A stretch of DNA of 64,000 bases from Glandiceps talaboti (lineage: Eukaryota > Hemichordata > Enteropneusta > Spengelidae): contig NC_135558.1 in assembly GCF_964340395.1 (NCBI RefSeq), positions 24,484,564-24,548,563 on the forward strand. Direction: 5' to 3'. This document shows positions 60,805 to 64,000 of this stretch, piece by piece. Position numbers and translations under genes: made by a program. The notes beneath the pieces were generated by a model. It was not told the DNA's origin and searched no databases. It worked only from the letters and a program-made list of their open reading frames with translations. The stretch's first letter is position 1. Each line of letters starts with the position of its first letter.

Positions 60805-61261
60805 CCTCAAATACAGAACTGCCCTATATAAAGAGGATTATGGCTAATCTATGCAAATACGGGAAATTCAAACTGCTGTACAGAGCACTAGCTTCTGGGT
60901 CTTGTTTTCAGCATTTTTTCTGTGCTCCGAGAAACACACAGGTCATGTATCATGTACAAATTGTTTGTGAATGTCGTAGGATGGTAACTTGATACACAAA
61001 TTAGTTGAAAATCAGTCTGTTTGTTTCATAGAATGAAAAAACCTTTCCAAATGAGACAAATTCCCCTGCAAACAGCTGCTTAGATTGTGTGTCTTTCAGG
61101 ATTATTTAAATATGTGGCATTTGCATGTGAAAAAAAACAGATATAGGAAATGTTTATATTTTGGTGATTACTTGCCTGTGAGTCGTCACAAGTTCTCCAC
61201 CTCCAAACATACAGTCAGTCATATGCAAAACAGGGTCCCAGGTGCTGCCAGTTGTATGTTT
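60805..61261. repeat. Higher-order spacer, copy 10
   Basis: Starts 3,776 bp after copy 9. It is a mosaic: AAATACGGG and GTGTCTTTCAGG as in copies 7 and 8, but TGCCTGTGAG as in copies 4, 6 and 9, plus a private ATATAGGAAATG. Short frame at 60840-60992. Confidence 0.95.
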
Positions 61262-62215
61262 AATCCATTGAATAAGATGGCTGTTTACCTCTAAATCACT
61301 CTCTACAGTCTACTGCTAAAGAAAATCATTAATCCAATGAATAAGTTGGTTGTTTACCTATAAATCACTCTCTGCGGTCTACTGCTAACGAAAGCCCTTA
61401 ATCCAATGAATAAGTTGGCCGTTTACCTCTAAATCACTCTCTGTGGTCTACTGCTAAGAAAATCATTAATCCATTGAATAAGATGGCCGTTTACCTCTAA
61501 ATCACTCTCTGCGGTCTACTGCTAAAGAAAATCATTAATCCATTGAATAAGTTGGCCGTTTACCTCTAAATCACTCTCTGTGGTCTACTGCTAAAGAAAA
61601 TCATTAATCCAATGAATAAGATGGCCGTTTACCTCTAAATCACTCTCTGTGGTCTACTGCTAAAAAAAATTATTCCAATGAATAAGATGGCCGTTTACCT
61701 CTGAATCACTCTCTGTGGTCTACTGCTAACGAAAGCCCTTAATCCAATGAATAAGTTGGCCGTTTACCTCTAAATCACTCTCTGTGGTCTACTGCTAACG
61801 AAAGCCCTTAATCCAATGAATAAGTTGGCCGTTTACCTCTAAATCACTCTCTGCGGTCTACTGCTAAAAAAATTATTGCAATGAATAAGATGGCCGTTTA
61901 CCTCTAAATCACTCTCTGCGGACTACTGCTAAAGAAAATCATTATTCCAATGAATAAGATGGCCGTTTACCTCTAAATCACTCTCTGTGGTCTACTGCTA
62001 AAAAAATTATTGCAATAAATAAGATGGCCGTTTACCTCTAAATCACTCTCTGCGGTCTACTGCTAAAGAAAATCATTATTCCAATGAATAAGATGGCCGT
62101 TTACCTATAAATCACTCTCTGTGGTCTACTGCTAAACAAATTATTCCAATGAATAAGTTGGCCGTTTACCTCTAAATCACTCTCTGTGGTCTACTGCTAA
62201 AAAAATTATTCCATG

Positions 62216-62828
62216 TTTTTGGCCCTAAGAACAGTGTGCCTGTTACAAGTAAATTTACTTGTATTAGTACTAATGTAGTGTATTGCATTACATGTCAAAA
62301 ATGTGGTTTTCTATATATAGGTTCAACTGTACGTCGTCTTGGTGATCGTTTCGTGGAACATCTCCGTTTGACCAGACAAAAGAATCGTAACTATCCCGTA
62401 TCTATGCATTTTATTACAAACGATCATAGTGTATCAGATATGTCCATTTCAGGAATTTGTAAGGTTTCTGGTGATGAGAAAGCTTAGAGAAAATTAATCA
62501 TTTTCCGTCTTGGAACGCTGGAACCCCTTGGAATTAATAGATTATTCTCGTCTTTCCCAATCTAATTATCATGATTATTGGTTATTTTTTTAAATTTCAG
62601 GCGTATTCTATTGGGTTCTATTAGGTGCGTGCGAATTTAAGAACTTATCCCACGTATAACCGTTTATTTATATCACGCGCGGTTTTGTTCCATTATATTT
62701 AGAAATGTTCGGGTTTTCACCTGGCATTTCTGTCTCGCCAATTTTTCCTTAGAAAAAGAATATTTATTCGAAACGTCGGATTTAACAGCTATATATACGG
62801 ACTGGTTTATTAGTTCCTTATGCATTTC
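62216..62828 (+). pseudogene. Penelope-like retroelement 3' fragment (copy 2)
   Basis: Starts abruptly where the satellite ends. From 62218 the frame reads FGPKNSVPVTSKFTCISTN, then VVYCITCQKCGFLYIG, RRLGDRFVEHLR and MHFITNDHSVSDMSISG. This is a GIY-YIG endonuclease of Penelope type, with the C-x2-C-x2-C motif, the YIG core, and the downstream Arg and Glu positions of the family (RRLGDRFVEH). One TAG at 62485 interrupts it. The same frame then continues LIIFRLGTLEPLGINRLF to a natural end at 62563-62565, so a single nonsense change separates it from a full C-terminus. The tail carries CGAAACGTCGG (62769-62779) and ends in (TATG)n. Better preserved than copy 1, but without reverse transcriptase. 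Confidence 0.92.
62749..62777 (+). ncRNA. Eroded hammerhead-like motif in PLE tail (copy 2)
   Basis: AGAAAAA - GAAT ATTT ATTC - GAAAC GTC. It keeps the stem II hairpin and GAAAC-GUC part seen in copy 1 (37847-37874), but the CUGAUGA core is largely lost. Conservation of the motif between two independently placed tails supports a common functional ancestor. Confidence 0.35.
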
Positions 62829-62894
62829 TATGTATGTATGTATGTATGTATGTATGTATGTATGTATGTATGTATGTATGTATGTATGTATGTA

Positions 62895-62962
<68 letters not shown>

Positions 62963-63002
62963 TGTCTGTCTGTCTGTCTGTATGTGTCTGTCTTTCTGTC
63001 TG
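62829..63002. repeat. Compound (TATG)n(TCTG)n(CCTG)n(TCTG)n microsatellite
   Basis: About 17 TATG, nine TCTG, eight CCTG and several TCTG units in order, with a TATG/TTTC interruption at the right. Frames on both strands through it (up to 189 codons on the minus strand) are repeat-encoded. Confidence 0.97.
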
Positions 63003-63499
63003 TATGCATACAATTACAAACACACACACACAGACACACAAACACAGCTTCAGCGCCTTGCCTATAGCCTTTGAACCTCTGAACCTGTGTTCAGTTGTGC
63101 TAAATAATAAATAAATACTTATAAATAACTTAAATAAAGTTTCTGTGTATAAACTTTTACAGGGTAAATCATTATATTGAAAAAAACCCCAAGATAACCA
63201 TTTCATGCACAATGGCAAGAACAACATATTTCCATTGGGCAATGCGAGTATACTTTAAATACTTCACAACTGTTCTACTTTTTAGATATGTATAGAATAC
63301 AAATTTAGTTCCAATGCTCAGCTTGTCAACAGTGCAAGTATAAATGTGAACATTTTTATTGTTGGAAGGAATAGTCAAAAACTAAAATAATTTAACTATC
63401 AACATTTTTCTTGTTATACTTTGACTGATATATAAGTTTAACTTCTATTGCCAGTATTAGGTGATTTCGCAAACACAAACCGAACTGTAGATAAAAAAT
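63003..63499. other. Non-coding, nothing recognised
   Basis: A short (CA)n tract at 63019-63045, otherwise AT-rich unique sequence. Confidence 0.4.
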
Positions 63500-64000
63500 A
63501 TGTACGCTTCAAACAATGATGAAATTGCTATAACTCGTTTTGCAGAGAAATATATTGTTAGCATAAGTGTTGTCAAAAACTACATTGAACATCTGAAAAA
63601 CATCAGATCCAAACATCGGGAAAAGCAACAGAAAAAAAAGAGAAAACATAGAAATATAATGACTATGACCGGATGAAGTTGTTCTTGAGTGGACCTCTTG
63701 AAAAACTGAAAGTGAAAGAGTTAGATAAATATCTTGATGAGCATGAATTACCAAAACAGAGAATATTAAAAAGAGAAAAATAGACATAATATCCAATCAC
63801 GTAGTAGGAACACCAGAATTTTGATCTAGCAAAATGACTGCAAATGATATCATGGAAATGAGAGCTCGAGAAACAGATAGTAGTGACTCTGAGGCTGAAA
63901 GTGACATTTCTGTAATGCATGTTCTAGGCTGTGATGGAGACAATTGTGATACTGATAGCTCAGAAAATAAATGTACTGGTGATAACACTGATAGTGATTG
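63500..64000 (+). pseudogene. Frameshifted transposon-like coding remnant with SAP-like segment, partial
   Basis: ATG at 63500 opens a 52-codon frame with FAEKYIVSISVVKNYIEHL and a Lys/Arg-rich run (REKQQKKKRKHR). After a one-base shift near 63655 the frame reads YNDYDRMKLFLSG, then PLEKLKVKELDKYLDEHEL, the helix pattern of a SAP-type DNA-binding segment. A second shift near 63778 gives KIDIISNHVVGTPEF and a stop. A third open stretch (from about 63826) reads SSKMTANDIMEMRARETDSS and continues as an acidic Ser/Asp/Glu tail to the window edge. The order (basic coil, DYD-W/R-x-LxxxG-L-KLKV-ELDKYL, acidic linker) recalls N-termini of transposon-encoded proteins common in aquatic invertebrates. 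The product is not identified. Minus-strand frames here are shadows. Confidence 0.5.

Larger units (their letters stand above)
47907..62215. repeat. 69-bp satellite array, right block (~175 units)
   Basis: Continuation of the left block beyond the CACTA-like insertion, same 69-bp unit and variants, interrupted by spacers 6-10. A segment from about 48437 recurs at 57029 with a constant 8,592-bp offset for over 2 kb (for instance the private AAAATTTTTA unit at 50489 and 59081). After about 51060 the offset becomes 9,006, a difference of exactly six units. The array ends at TTATTCC where a Penelope-like fragment begins. Confidence 0.98.

Noticed and set aside
14971-62215. Centromere assignment for the 69-bp array
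   Set aside because: Higher-order structure is suggestive, but one 64-kb window gives no evidence on chromosomal position or kinetochore association.
47907-62215. Block duplications as pure assembly artefacts
   Set aside because: Copies differ by scattered substitutions and unit-exact indels, which argues for real duplication. I cannot fully exclude misassembly without reads.
62673-63242. 189-codon minus-strand frame rich in TDRQ/AGRQ/THYI
   Set aside because: Translation of the compound TATG/TCTG/CCTG microsatellite; no independent coding evidence.

Overview
This is a eukaryotic, almost certainly metazoan, window. It is AT-rich and nearly free of genes. It carries spliced-gene signals (acceptor sites, AATAAA signals), a tRNA-derived SINE, non-LTR, BEL/Pao and Penelope-like retroelements, several inverted-repeat DNA transposons, and two very large tandem arrays. 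That mix fits a marine invertebrate (hemichordate, cephalochordate, mollusc or similar). I cannot name the species. There is no operon-like organisation, and most open frames are chance or repeat-encoded.

Layout. 1-3532: non-coding, with a degenerate ~114-bp repeat and a (TG)n tract. 3533-8222: a 4.7-kb minisatellite of 22-bp units with internal higher-order duplication. 8492-9754: a non-autonomous DNA transposon with 12-bp inverted ends and a 6-bp target duplication. 9761-14354: mostly non-coding, with one convincing 3'-terminal host exon (12401-12568), a weaker candidate exon, a small inverted-repeat element and a SINE. 14355-15043 (minus): the 3' end of a decayed LINE.

14971-31627 and 47904-62215: one large array of a 69-bp satellite, punctuated ten times by a ~458-bp spacer and built by multi-kilobase duplications. 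The minus strand of the 69-bp unit reads as the LINE segment just upstream of the fragment at 14355-14970, so the satellite probably arose by amplifying an internal piece of that LINE.

31628-47903: a 16.3-kb insertion that splits the satellite. It has CACTG-type inverted ends, subterminal repeats and a TAA target duplication, as in the CACTA/EnSpm (CMC) group. Nested in it are a very young BEL/Pao element with identical LTRs and deleted pol (32293-35075), a broken Penelope-like element (36591-37910), two foldback elements (40013-42482 and 44454-45232) and microsatellites.

62216-64000: a second Penelope-like fragment directly abutting the end of the array, a compound (TATG/TCTG/CCTG)n tract, and a frameshifted coding remnant with a SAP-like segment that runs off the right edge.

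The elements interact by nesting rather than by pathway. A LINE seeded a satellite, a CACTA-like element inserted into it, and a BEL element inserted into that. The observations I rate highest are the LINE origin of the satellite, the conserved promoter-like spacer, the giant CACTA-like insertion, and hammerhead-ribozyme-like tails on both Penelope fragments.
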